A DNA stretch of 64,000 nt from Hymenobacter gummosus (lineage in GTDB: Bacteria > Bacteroidota > Bacteroidia > Cytophagales > Hymenobacteraceae). Positions 26,664-35,144 of this stretch are shown here, one piece after another. How positions within the stretch are numbered: the first letter of the stretch is position 1; every line of letters begins with the position of its first letter. The translations under genes were made by a program, and so were the position numbers. The stretch is from assembly GCF_003970915.1 (NCBI RefSeq), contig NZ_RXOF01000006.1:186001-250000 (forward strand). Direction: 5' to 3'. The notes beneath the pieces were generated by a model, which did no database searches, was not told the DNA's origin, and saw nothing but the letters and a program-made list of their open reading frames with translations.

Positions 26664-27149
26664 ATGCGCGGCCAACAAGCTGTAAAGTATCTGGCGGCGG
26701 GGCTGCCGAGCGCCATTAGCCTCATGGGCTGCGCGCCGAAGTTTCAGCAGCTTATGCGAGAAAACGCGGACGGTACGAAGTCACCGATGCCACCGCCTAA
26801 ATGGTGCGTACAGGTAGCGGACCTTCATCTGCGTAACCGAGACATTCGGCGGTTATCTGCTTTCATAACAGAACAAAACCAGATGGAATGGCGTGTCGAT
26901 GTTCGACGCGTGGATGTTTGCCTGAATGATTTGGTTACCCGAGACAACCTAGGGTTATTTTATATCATCAGTCCGATTTCCTCCCATTGGACTACCTGCT
27001 ACTTTATCCGCGGTAGCCGGGGCGTCTCCGTCGTCCGCTGGACTGGCACCGGCCGCGCACCCGACGACGTGCGGGCCGCCCTGGCCAAACACCAAGCGGA
27101 TTTCAGCCCGGAAGAAGCGGAGCGGATGATTCACTACTTCGACAAGTAG
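26664..27149 (+). CDS. Hypothetical protein of lower GC content
   Basis: 161 residues, opening 4 nt after the kinase stop (MRGQQAVKYLAAG). It is soluble, with a natural composition in the second half (WRVDVRRVDVCLNDL, LGLFYIISPISSHW, SVVRWTGTGRAPDDVRAALAKHQADF, EEAERMIHYFDK). Bases 26730-26990 are visibly poorer in G+C than the flanking genes, which suggests recent acquisition. Translation could instead begin at a downstream ATG. No family recognised; close spacing suggests co-transcription with the kinase. Confidence 0.5.
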   Translation: MRGQQAVKYLAAGLPSAISLMGCAPKFQQLMRENADGTKSPMPPPKWCVQVADLHLRNRDIRRLSAFITEQNQMEWRVDVRRVDVCLNDLVTRDNLGLFYIISPISSHWTTCYFIRGSRGVSVVRWTGTGRAPDDVRAALAKHQADFSPEEAERMIHYFDK

Positions 27150-27205
27150 CCGCATATTGCGCGGACCGTAACTTACGGGCCTCCACTGCTTCTTCGTTCC
27201 CCACC

Positions 27206-28357
27206 TTGCTTACTTCCAAACTCCCCGACGTCGGCACCAGCATCTTCGCGGTGATGACGCAGCTGGCCACCGAGCACGGGGCCATCAACCTGGCCCAGGG
27301 TTTCCCCGATTTCAACCCGCCCGCGGCCCTCACCGAAGCCCTGGCCCACCACGCCCAGGGCCCGCAGCACCAGTACGCGCCCATGCCCGGCCTGCCGCGC
27401 CTGCGCGAGCTGATTGCCGACAAAACCGCCCGCGTCTACGGCGTACCCGCGCCCGATCCGGCCACGGATATTACCGTCACCAGCGGGGCCACCGAGGCGC
27501 TGTTTGCCGTCATCACGGCCGTGGTGCGCCCCGGCGACGAGGTGCTGGTGCTGGAGCCGGCCTACGACTCCTACGCCCCGGCCATCCGGCTGGCGGGCGG
27601 CCGGCCCGTGTACGTGCCCCTGAGTTTGCCCGAGTTTCGCCCCGACTGGGACCGGGTGCGCGCCGCCCTCTCGCCCCGCACCCGCCTGGTGATGGTGAAT
27701 ACCCCGCACAACCCCACCGGCGCCGTGTGGACCGACGAGGACTGGCAGCAGCTGGCCGCCTTGCTGACCGATTCCGACACCCTGCTGCTGTCCGACGAGG
27801 TGTACGAGCACATGGTGTTCGACGGGCGGCCGCACCGCTCGGCCCTGCACCACCCGGCCCTGCGCGAGCGGGCTTTCGTGGTGTCGTCGTTCGGCAAGAC
27901 CTACCACGCCACCGGCTGGAAAGTGGGCTACTGCGTGGCTGCGCCCGCCCTCAGCGCCGAGGTGCGCCGGGTGCACCAGTTCGTCACCTTCGCCGTCAGC
28001 ACCCTGGCCCAGCTGGCCATTGCCGACGTGCTCGGCGACGCCACCTCCTACGACTACCTGCCGCGCTTTATGCAGCAGAAGCGCGACCTGTTCGGGCAGC
28101 TGATGCGCGGCACCGGCTTCGAGCTGCTGCCCTCCGAGGGCTCCTACTTCCAGCTGGCCCGCTACCAGCAGCTGGCTCCCGGCCTGGGCGACGTGGAATT
28201 TGCCCACCGCCTCACCCAGGAAGCCGGCGTGGCCGTGGTGCCCGTGTCGGCCTTCTACCACGACGGCACCGACCACGGCCTGGTGCGCTTCTGCTTCGCC
28301 AAGCAGGATGAGACGCTGCAGGCCGCCGCCGAGCGGCTGCGCCGCTTCCGGGGCTAA
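27206..28357 (+). CDS. Fold-type I aminotransferase, methionine/glutamine type (YbdL/KAT-like)
   Basis: 383 residues. PLP aminotransferase of the YbdL/kynurenine-glutamine transaminase K subgroup: INLAQGFPDFNPP, QYAPMPGLPRLRE, DITVTSGATEALF, NTPHNPTGAVW, LLLSDEVYEHMVFDG, and SSFGKTYHATGWKVGY with the PLP lysine at 231. The start is TTG (27206): the conserved LTSKLPDVGTSIF precedes the first ATG (27254). It lies 146 nt before an omega-amidase gene in the same direction. Together they fit the glutamine transaminase/omega-amidase pathway, in which a 2-oxo acid such as 4-methylthio-2-oxobutyrate is re-aminated with glutamine and the resulting 2-oxoglutaramate is hydrolysed. Confidence 0.88.
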   Translation: MLTSKLPDVGTSIFAVMTQLATEHGAINLAQGFPDFNPPAALTEALAHHAQGPQHQYAPMPGLPRLRELIADKTARVYGVPAPDPATDITVTSGATEALFAVITAVVRPGDEVLVLEPAYDSYAPAIRLAGGRPVYVPLSLPEFRPDWDRVRAALSPRTRLVMVNTPHNPTGAVWTDEDWQQLAALLTDSDTLLLSDEVYEHMVFDGRPHRSALHHPALRERAFVVSSFGKTYHATGWKVGYCVAAPALSAEVRRVHQFVTFAVSTLAQLAIADVLGDATSYDYLPRFMQQKRDLFGQLMRGTGFELLPSEGSYFQLARYQQLAPGLGDVEFAHRLTQEAGVAVVPVSAFYHDGTDHGLVRFCFAKQDETLQAAAERLRRFRG

Positions 28358-28503
28358 TTCCCCCCTTCTCCGGCTACGCCGACTTTCGGGTTGAGTAAGG
28401 GCGGGAGTTTGCACTGAGACGTATCACTTTCCAAATCTTCTATTGTCTTTTTACCCTCAATTCAGTAACATGCCGAAGTAACCCTCTTCTTCGCTCTCTC
28501 ACC

Positions 28504-29310
28504 GTGTCCGACCTCACCGTTTCGTTTGTTCAGTTCGCCATCAAGTGGCACGACCCTGCGGCCAACCGCAGCGAGCTGGCGGCGCATATCGCCGAAATTT
28601 CCATTCCGACGGATTTGATTGTGCTGCCGGAAATGTTCAGCACCGGCTTCAGCATGGAGGCCGAACGCTGGGCCGAGCCGGCCGAGGGCCCTACCCTGGC
28701 CTGGATGCGGGAGCTGGCCGTCAAACGCGACGCGGTGATTACCGGCAGCATCATGATTCGCGACGAGGACGGGCACTACTACAACCGCCTGCACTGGGTG
28801 CGCCCCGACGGCTCGTACAGCCACTACGACAAGCGCCACCTGTTCCGTATGGCCGGCGAGCATGAAGTGTACGCCGCCGGGCAGCAGCGCCTGATCGAGG
28901 AGTGGCGCGGCTGGCGCATCTGCCCGCTCGTCTGCTACGATTTGCGCTTCCCCGTGTGGAGCCGCAACGATATCCACCAGCCCTACGACCTGCTGCTGTA
29001 CGTGGCCAACTGGCCCGCCGCCCGCCGCACCGCCTGGATGACCCTGCTACGCGCCCGCGCCATCGAAAACCTGGCCTACACCATGGGCGTCAACTGCGTG
29101 GGCATGGACCTGAAAGGCCAGCCCTACGACGGCGACTCGGCCCTGCTCGACATGAAGGGCGAGTACCTGGTGGAAGTCGGCAACCAGGAAACGGGCATCA
29201 CCCGCACCCTGCGCCGCGCCGACCTGGAAGCCTACCGCGGCCGCTTCCCCGCCCTGCTCGACGCCGACGAGTTCGACCTGCGCGTAAGCGGGGAGATGGT
29301 GAAGCTGTGA
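28504..29310 (+). CDS. Omega-amidase / carbon-nitrogen hydrolase (YafV/Nit2-like)
   Basis: 268 residues, GTG start. Nitrilase-fold amidase with the full catalytic triad: Glu43 in VLPEMFS, Lys110 in YDKRHLF and Cys144 in LVCYDLRFP. The MFSTGFSM segment is typical of the omega-amidase branch, which hydrolyses 2-oxoglutaramate and 2-oxosuccinamate. Placement after a methionine/glutamine-type aminotransferase strengthens this call. Cytoplasmic. Its stop codon is inside the left arm of a long inverted repeat, and the convergent FG-GAP gene ends inside the right arm. Confidence 0.9.
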   Translation: MSDLTVSFVQFAIKWHDPAANRSELAAHIAEISIPTDLIVLPEMFSTGFSMEAERWAEPAEGPTLAWMRELAVKRDAVITGSIMIRDEDGHYYNRLHWVRPDGSYSHYDKRHLFRMAGEHEVYAAGQQRLIEEWRGWRICPLVCYDLRFPVWSRNDIHQPYDLLLYVANWPAARRTAWMTLLRARAIENLAYTMGVNCVGMDLKGQPYDGDSALLDMKGEYLVEVGNQETGITRTLRRADLEAYRGRFPALLDADEFDLRVSGEMVKL

Positions 29311-29495
29311 AATAGTGAGGTGGTGAAATGGTGAGTTGACGTGCGGACGGCTCCTTACCGACTACCTGAGCTACCAAACAGTACGACCCGCAAACGTAGC
29401 GGCCCCGGCAACCAAGGTTGCCGGGGCCGCTACGTTTGCGGGTTTTGGGCCTGTTAGGCGGTGAAACTCACCATATCACCACCTCACTATTTCAC
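29307..29495. repeat. Nested inverted repeat, family B copy 1
   Basis: Left arm 29307-29337 and right arm 29465-29495 are reverse complements over 31 bp with one mismatch (unit GTGAAATAGTGAGGTGGTG). Both arms include a stop codon: the amidase TGA on the left, the FG-GAP TAG on the right. The middle holds the perfect 28-bp hairpin at 29386-29443. The same unit frames the copy at 44808. Confidence 0.92.
29386..29443. terminator. Perfect 28-bp hairpin, probable bidirectional terminator
   Basis: ACCCGCAAACGTAGCGGCCC and CGGCAACC pair base for base with the reverse complement around a 2-nt AA loop, between convergent genes. Confidence 0.8.
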
Positions 29496-31769
29496 CTGTA
29501 GACGCTGCACGCCGCGGCGGCCGTTGGCGTCGGTGGCTTCGAGCAGGTACACGCCGGCGGGCAGGGTTTCCACGTTGAGCTGCTGGCGGCGCAGCAGGGC
29601 GTCGTGCTGCTGCACCACGCGGCCCAGCAAATCGCGCAGCAGCACCCGCGCCGGCGTGGCCGACTCCACGGTGACCTGCTGCTGGGCCGGGTTGGGGTAC
29701 ACCTGCAGGGGCAGCGCATCGGCGGCCTGGCGGCGGGTGCTGGTGATGCGGCCCACGGTGCCGTAGAGCATCAGGCCGCCGGCTTCGGTGCCGACTACCA
29801 GCTCGGGGGCATTGTCGCCGTTGAGGTCGACCAGGTTGAGGTGGTTGCGGCTGCGGTCGACGCTGACGGTATTGCCCCAGCGCGGCGCCTCCATCTGGCC
29901 GGTGGCCGGGTTGCGCATCACCTCGGTGCGCTCGGTGAAGATGCCGCTCTGGGCGCGGTAGTTGGTGACCAGGTGCAGGGTACCGGTGTGCTCCAGCACC
30001 AGCAAATCGGGCGTGCCGTCACCATCCACGTCGGCCACGGCGGGCGTCAGGTTCATGGGGCGCTGGTTGTCGGGGGTGCGGAAGCCGCCGAAGTTGTCAT
30101 TGACCAGCGTAAAGGCGTCGTTCAGGGGCTGGCTGGGGTTGCGGCGGTAGTAGCGCAGCGAGCCGCCGGTGAGGCGGTGGCCGGTGTTGGTGCCAATCAG
30201 CAAATCGAGGTACCCGTCGCCGTCCACGTCGGTAAAGCAGGGCGTGTCGCCGCGGGTGTTGCCGAGGTTATTGAGGTTGTTGAGCTGGCTGGTATTGAAG
30301 CTGGCCGGCTGGCCCGCGGCGGCCGTGTTCAGGTAGTAGAAAAGGAAGTTGGCGCCGATGTAGTAGCTGCCGAACACCAAATCCAGGGCCCCGTCGCGGT
30401 TGAGGTCGGTCAGGGCCGGGCGCAGGCTCTGCAGGCTGAGCGCCGACAGATTGAGGTAGTCGTTGGTGACGAGGCGGTAGGCCGGGCGCTGGGCCGTGCC
30501 GATGTTGCGGTAGTAGGACAGCGTGGCGCGGTACGTGCCCGACGACAGCGGCCCGGCGTACTGGTCGGCGGTATTGGCCACCAGCATGTCCACCAGTCCG
30601 TCGCCGTCGATGTCGCCGAAGGCCGTGGCGGCGCCCTCGCTCACGTCAATCATCTGGTCCTGCAGAAAGGGGCCGCTCTGCCGCACGTAGTTGGGGGCGG
30701 CGTTGGTGCCGGTGTTGAAAAACATGGCCCCGTTGCGGCGCATGGTGGTCAGATCGTCGTTGTTGGCCAGGCCCGAGGCCACCACGATGTCCTGCTTGCC
30801 GTCCTGGTTGGCGTCGATGGCGTAGGGCACGGGGTAGTTCACCAAATCGACCACGCCCAGGCCGTTGGGCAGCGTGCGCAGCAGGCTACTGTTGTTGGTG
30901 TTGGCCACGGCGGCCGTGCCCGAGTTGCGGATGGCCACCATTTCGGGGCAGCTGTCGCGGCCCAGCAGCAGGTCCTGGTCGCCGTCGTTGTCGAAGTCCT
31001 GCAGCAGCAGCCCGAAGCCACCGGTGTGGTTGATGCCGGTGGGGCGGCAGGCGGTGCCGGCCATGCTGTAATCGGTGCAGGTGCTGCCGCAGAAGGTGAT
31101 GCCGCCCCAGTTCAGCGACTCGTAGCGGTACTGCAGCCCCCCGCAGCTGGTGCTGACGTTGCGGTAGTACTGCACCTGGGTGCCAAAGCCGAAGTCGAAG
31201 GCAATGATGTCGAGCTTCCCGTCGCCGTCCACGTCCTGAATGGCCGGGATGTCGTAGCTGCCCAGGTAGATGGTGCCGTTGAAGGTGGTGGTGTTGTAGA
31301 ACGCCAGCTGGGGGCTGGCCTGCTGGAAGGTGGGCCGCCCGCCCGGGCCGGCCACGTTGCGGTACACCCGCACGTCGCCGGTGCCGGCAAAGGCCCAGAG
31401 GTCGGGGCGGCCGTCGCAGTCGTAGTCGCGCAGCAGGGCCCAGCGGTCCAGGTCGGCGGGGAAGATGCTTTCGTAGCTCGGGGCGTACTGCCAGCGCCGG
31501 CCGCCCGTGGGGGCCGGCACGCTCAGGAAGGTCAGCACCCGGTTGGTCATGCGCTCAAACACGAACAAGTCGTTGTTCCCGTCGGCGTTCAGGTCGATGC
31601 TGGAATACTGGGGGCTGTTGAGGCCCCCGGCCCAGGCCAGGTGCAGGGTATCCGAGCCCACCAGCACGGGCGGCAGCAGGTTGGGGCGGTATTCGAAGCC
31701 GAACGGGGATTGGGCCGCGGCGGCCAGGGGCAGCAGCAAGGCCAGCAGGGCGGGTAAACGACGAAGCAT
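29487..31769 (-). CDS. T9SS-exported FG-GAP/VCBS repeat protein
   Basis: 760 residues. It has a signal peptide (MLRRLPALLALLLPLAAAAQ), then integrin-like FG-GAP/VCBS repeats with calcium-type Asp loops at intervals: DLNADGNNDLFVF, DYDCDGRPDLWAF, DVDGDGKLDIIAF, DFDNDGDQDLLLG, DANQDGKQDIVVA, DIDGDGLVDMLVA, DLNRDGALDLVFG, DVDGDGYLDLLIG, DVDGDGTPDLLVL and DLNGDNAPELVVG. A T9SS sorting domain closes it (LPLQVYPNPAQQQVTVE). Predicted to be a seven-blade-like propeller on the cell surface, with a role in binding rather than catalysis. It is divergent from murF. Confidence 0.92.
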   Translation of the reverse strand: MLRRLPALLALLLPLAAAAQSPFGFEYRPNLLPPVLVGSDTLHLAWAGGLNSPQYSSIDLNADGNNDLFVFERMTNRVLTFLSVPAPTGGRRWQYAPSYESIFPADLDRWALLRDYDCDGRPDLWAFAGTGDVRVYRNVAGPGGRPTFQQASPQLAFYNTTTFNGTIYLGSYDIPAIQDVDGDGKLDIIAFDFGFGTQVQYYRNVSTSCGGLQYRYESLNWGGITFCGSTCTDYSMAGTACRPTGINHTGGFGLLLQDFDNDGDQDLLLGRDSCPEMVAIRNSGTAAVANTNNSSLLRTLPNGLGVVDLVNYPVPYAIDANQDGKQDIVVASGLANNDDLTTMRRNGAMFFNTGTNAAPNYVRQSGPFLQDQMIDVSEGAATAFGDIDGDGLVDMLVANTADQYAGPLSSGTYRATLSYYRNIGTAQRPAYRLVTNDYLNLSALSLQSLRPALTDLNRDGALDLVFGSYYIGANFLFYYLNTAAAGQPASFNTSQLNNLNNLGNTRGDTPCFTDVDGDGYLDLLIGTNTGHRLTGGSLRYYRRNPSQPLNDAFTLVNDNFGGFRTPDNQRPMNLTPAVADVDGDGTPDLLVLEHTGTLHLVTNYRAQSGIFTERTEVMRNPATGQMEAPRWGNTVSVDRSRNHLNLVDLNGDNAPELVVGTEAGGLMLYGTVGRITSTRRQAADALPLQVYPNPAQQQVTVESATPARVLLRDLLGRVVQQHDALLRRQQLNVETLPAGVYLLEATDANGRRGVQRLQVK

Positions 31770-31911
31770 AGAAAAAGACGGAAAGAAGGGCTGAATGACG
31801 AGGATGATGCCCGAAAAGCGAATTAGGTTGGAACTAACAGCAAAATTTGCGCCGGGGCTCCTTGGTTCCCTTCTTAGATTTCCTTTCCCAAATTACGCCA
31901 AACCCGCTGGT

Positions 31912-33213
31912 ATGCCGCCGATTTCCATTTCCGACCTCTACGCCCGCTACCGGCAGTGCCGCGCCGTGAGCACCGATACCCGCCAGGCCCAGGACCAGAC
32001 GCTGTTCGTGGCCCTGAACGGCCCCAGCTTCCGCGGCGCCGACTTCGCCCCGCAGGCCCTGGCGAAGGGTGCCCGCTTTGCCGTGGTCGACGACGAGGCG
32101 CTGGCCGCCACCGACCCGGCCCGCTACTGCTACGCGCCCGACACCCTGGCCGCCCTGCAGCAGCTGGCCCTGCACCACCGCCAGCAGCTGCGCATCCCGG
32201 TGCTGGCCGTGACGGGCTCCAACGGCAAAACCACCACCAAGGAGCTGCTGAACGCGGTGCTCAGCCGCCGCTTCCGGGTACAGTACACCCGCGGCAACCT
32301 CAACAACCACATCGGCGTGCCGCTCACCCTGCTCAGCATCCGGCCCGAGGAGCACGAGCTGGCCGTGGTGGAAATGGGCGCCAACCACCAGGGCGAAATC
32401 GACAGCTACTGCCAGTACGCCCGCCCCACGCACGGGCTCATCACCAACATCGGCAAGGCCCACCTGGAGGGCTTCGGCGGCATCGAGGGCGTGGCCCGGG
32501 GCAAGACCGAGCTGTTCCGCTTCCTGACGGCCACCGGCGGCACGGTCTTCGTCAACACGGCCGATGCGCGCCTGGCCGCGGCGGGCCAGCTGCTGCCCCA
32601 GCGCGTGACGTACCCCGGTCCGCAGGATACTTACCCGGCCGAGCTGCTGTCGGCCGCGCCGCGGGTGCGCCTGCGCCTGTTCGACGGCACGCCGGTGGAA
32701 GCGGCCATTACCGGGGCCTACAACTTCGTGAACCTGGCCGCCGCCGCCGCCGTGGGAGCCCACTTCGGCGTGCCCACGGCCGACATTGCCGAGGCCCTGG
32801 CCGCCTACGACCCGCAAAACAACCGCTCCCAGCTGGTGCGCACGGCCCACAACGAGGTCGTCCTCGACGCCTACAACGCCAACCCTTCCTCGATGGCGGC
32901 GGCCCTGGCCAGCTTTACGGCCCGCCCCGGCGAGGCCGGCCGCAAAGCCGTGGTGCTGGGCGACATGTTCGAGCTGGGCGAGGAAAGCACGGCCGAGCAC
33001 CACGCCCTCGGCGACCTGCTGCTGCGCCAAGGCTACGGCACGGTGCTGCTGGTGGGCCAGGAAATGCAGCGCGCCCAGCGCCCGGGCTTCCACCACTTCC
33101 ACACCAAAGCCCAGGCGGCCGCCTGGCTGCGCGAGCATCCGCTGCAGGAACGCCTCGTGCTCGTCAAAGGCTCCCGCGGCATGGGCCTGGAAACGCTGAT
33201 GGAGCTGCTGTAA
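31912..33213 (+). CDS. murF: UDP-N-acetylmuramoyl-tripeptide:D-Ala-D-Ala ligase
   Basis: 433 residues, standard MurF length. It adds D-Ala-D-Ala to UDP-MurNAc-tripeptide, the last cytoplasmic step of the peptidoglycan precursor. The N-terminal UDP-binding domain (VSTDTRQAQDQTLFVALNG), the Mur-ligase P-loop TGSNGKTTTKE at residues 101-111, the NLNNHIGVPLTLL segment, VVEMGANHQGEI, ITNIGKAHLEGFGGIEGVARGK (split here by a short gap in the pattern), the DAYNANPSSM motif and VLGDMFELGE are all present. The start is ATG at MPPISISDLY. It stands alone here, away from a dcw cluster, as is common in Hymenobacter-like genomes. Confidence 0.95.
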   Translation: MPPISISDLYARYRQCRAVSTDTRQAQDQTLFVALNGPSFRGADFAPQALAKGARFAVVDDEALAATDPARYCYAPDTLAALQQLALHHRQQLRIPVLAVTGSNGKTTTKELLNAVLSRRFRVQYTRGNLNNHIGVPLTLLSIRPEEHELAVVEMGANHQGEIDSYCQYARPTHGLITNIGKAHLEGFGGIEGVARGKTELFRFLTATGGTVFVNTADARLAAAGQLLPQRVTYPGPQDTYPAELLSAAPRVRLRLFDGTPVEAAITGAYNFVNLAAAAAVGAHFGVPTADIAEALAAYDPQNNRSQLVRTAHNEVVLDAYNANPSSMAAALASFTARPGEAGRKAVVLGDMFELGEESTAEHHALGDLLLRQGYGTVLLVGQEMQRAQRPGFHHFHTKAQAAAWLREHPLQERLVLVKGSRGMGLETLMELL

Positions 33214-33325
33214 GGGTAAGAGGGTATAGGGGTAAGGGGGTAGGAGTTATCGTTCGGGCGACTCCTACCCTCGCAAACTTTTTAACTCCTAAACTCTTAC
33301 CCTCCTACCCTCTTAAACTCCTAAA
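33211..33325. repeat. Imperfect inverted and direct repeat between murF and rmlC
   Basis: A purine-rich left part (33211-33247, units of GGGTAAGAGGG and GGGGTAAGGGGG) faces a pyrimidine-rich right part (33261-33325, ACTCCTA and CTCTTACCCTCCTACCC repeated). The match is degenerate but covers the murF stop and the rmlC end. Confidence 0.65.
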
Positions 33326-33872
33326 AAGGGCTGTTCAGCTCGGCCAGGGTGGGCAGGATTTCGTCCTTGGGTGAGACGATAGGCACGAAATCCTCGTCGC
33401 CCCAGCGGATGTTCAGGGCGGGGTCGTTCCAGAGCAGGCCGCCCTCGTGGGCCGGCTCGTAGTAGTTGCTGCACTTGTAGAGGAAGATGGTGTCGTCGTC
33501 GAGGGAGACGAAGCCGTGGGCGAAGCCAGTGGGAATGTAGACGATGTTGGCCCGCTCGGCCGAGAGCAGTACCTGCGTGTGCTGGCCGAAGGTGGGCGAG
33601 TCGCGGCGGATGTCCACCACCACGTCGAGGGCGCGGCCGCGGGCCACGCGCACCAGCTTGGCCTGGGCGTAGGGCGGGCGCTGGAAGTGCAGCCCGCGCA
33701 GCACCCCGGCCGCCGACACCGACTGGTTGTCCTGCACCCAGTCTTCCCGGATGCCGGCTTTTTCGGCCAGCAGGCGGGCGCTGAACGACTCCAGGAACGA
33801 GCCGCGGGCGTCGCCAAACACGCGCGGCACCAGCTCCAACACCCCGCTGAGCGGACACTGAATTACTTCCAT
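33321..33872 (-). CDS. rfbC: dTDP-4-dehydrorhamnose 3,5-epimerase
   Basis: 183 residues, full length. It converts dTDP-4-keto-6-deoxyglucose to dTDP-4-keto-rhamnose for O-antigen or exopolysaccharide synthesis. The cupin active site is visible: FLESFSARLL, VQDNQSVSAAGVLRGLHFQ with the general-base His, KLVRVARGRALDVVVDIR, PTGFAHGFVSL and YKCSNYYEP. The other rml genes are absent, so they must be elsewhere. It lies 61 nt downstream of the GT4 gene on the same strand, forming a small polysaccharide unit. Confidence 0.95.
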   Translation of the reverse strand: MEVIQCPLSGVLELVPRVFGDARGSFLESFSARLLAEKAGIREDWVQDNQSVSAAGVLRGLHFQRPPYAQAKLVRVARGRALDVVVDIRRDSPTFGQHTQVLLSAERANIVYIPTGFAHGFVSLDDDTIFLYKCSNYYEPAHEGGLLWNDPALNIRWGDEDFVPIVSPKDEILPTLAELNSPF

Positions 33873-33933
33873 CGGGCAGATTCGGTAGGGACGGCGCGGG
33901 GCGCGGCCAGCGCGTCCCGGGGCTAAAATAGGG

Positions 33934-35052
33934 CTATCGGCGGCCGAATTCGGCGACGGTGCGCAGGTATTTATCGAGCACCAGCCGCTCGTCGAACTTG
34001 GTTTCGGCCAAGTGGCGCGAGGCCTGGCCCATGCGGCGCAGCTCGGCGTCGGGCAGCCGGAGCACCTGCAGCATCTTGGCGGCGAGGTCATCGGCGGAGC
34101 GCACCTGGCAGAGGTAGCCGTTCTGGCCGTCAACGACGGTTTCGCGGCAGCCGGGCACGTCGGTGGTTACCACGGGCTTGCCCAGGGCGGCGGCTTCGAG
34201 CAGGGTTTTGGGCGTGCCTTCGCGGTAGGAGGGCAGCACCACGCAGTCGGCCTGCAGGATGTGGGCGGGCACGTCGTCGGAAGTGCCGAGGTATTCCACG
34301 TTGCCGGCCCGCAGCCACTCGTCGAACACCACGCGCTTCACCCCTACCCCGCCCGACTCATCGATGCCGCCGAGCAGCTGAAAGCGGGTGCCGGGCACGG
34401 CCGCGCGCACCTGCCGGGCGGCCTCGAAGTACTCCTCCACGCCCTTTTCGTAGAGCACGCGGGCAATCATCAGGAACACGAACGGCTCGTGGCGCACGGG
34501 GGCTTGCGGGTCGGGGCGCAGCTTCTCCACGTCGATGCCGGAGCCGGGCAGCAGGTCGGTTATTTCGCGGCGCACCAGCTGGTGCTGCAGAAAGAGCTGC
34601 CGGTCGTCGTCGTTCTGGAAAAATACCCGCTTGGGGAAGCGGAAGGCAAAGCGGTACAGGCCCAGCACGATGCGGCTCACCAGGTTCTGCACGATAAAGG
34701 CCGTGCCCAGGCCCGACACGTTGTTGACGCTCGGAATGCCGGCCAGCCGGGCGGCCAGCGTGCCGTAGATGTTGGGCTTGATGGTGTAGTGCAGCACCAC
34801 GTCGGGGCGGTGGCGGCGGTAGGCGTCGTAGAAGCGCTTGGTCAGCTGGGCGTCCTTGACGGGGTTGGTGCCCTTGTTTTCCATCGGGATGGGCACGTAG
34901 CGGCAGCCCAGTTCGGTTTCGAGCCGTTCGGAGTAGGCGTCGGGCGGGGCCATGGCCAGCACTTCGTGGCCGGCGGCCTGCAGGGCGCGCACGAGGTTAC
35001 GGCGGAAGTTCCAGATGTTCCAGCTGGTATTGATGACAATGGCAACGCGCAT
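33934..35052 (-). CDS. Glycosyltransferase family 4
   Basis: 372 residues, GT-B fold. The start MRVAIVINTSWNIWNFRRNL has the N-terminal Rossmann strand (the longer frame is the repeat array). The family landmarks are HYTIKPNIYG, NNVSGLGTAF, the donor-domain opening FVFLMIARVLYEKGVEEYFEAA, and the EXE-like site SYREGTPKTLLEAAALGKPVV followed by DVPGCRETV. This pattern is close to capsular/O-antigen transferases such as PglA/WbnK-like enzymes that use UDP-sugars. It likely transfers a sugar to a lipid-linked glycan at the cytoplasmic membrane. Operon with rfbC. Confidence 0.9.
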   Translation of the reverse strand: MRVAIVINTSWNIWNFRRNLVRALQAAGHEVLAMAPPDAYSERLETELGCRYVPIPMENKGTNPVKDAQLTKRFYDAYRRHRPDVVLHYTIKPNIYGTLAARLAGIPSVNNVSGLGTAFIVQNLVSRIVLGLYRFAFRFPKRVFFQNDDDRQLFLQHQLVRREITDLLPGSGIDVEKLRPDPQAPVRHEPFVFLMIARVLYEKGVEEYFEAARQVRAAVPGTRFQLLGGIDESGGVGVKRVVFDEWLRAGNVEYLGTSDDVPAHILQADCVVLPSYREGTPKTLLEAAALGKPVVTTDVPGCRETVVDGQNGYLCQVRSADDLAAKMLQVLRLPDAELRRMGQASRHLAETKFDERLVLDKYLRTVAEFGRR

Positions 35053-35144
35053 AAAAAAGCCGGCGCGGGTTGGGCGCCGGGGCGCAAAGATAGGGCAAGC
35101 GGGTATGGGGGTAGGCGTTGGGGAGTCGGTTCCCGTGCGGTTGA

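Noticed and set aside
29307-29495. Attachment site or phage end
   Set aside because: The repeat arms are inverted, not direct, and no integrase or phage gene lies in the window.
29604-31757. A 717-residue ORF opposite the FG-GAP gene
   Set aside because: A shadow of the repeat protein; the Val/Gly/His-rich sequence follows the reverse of the DxDGDG codons.
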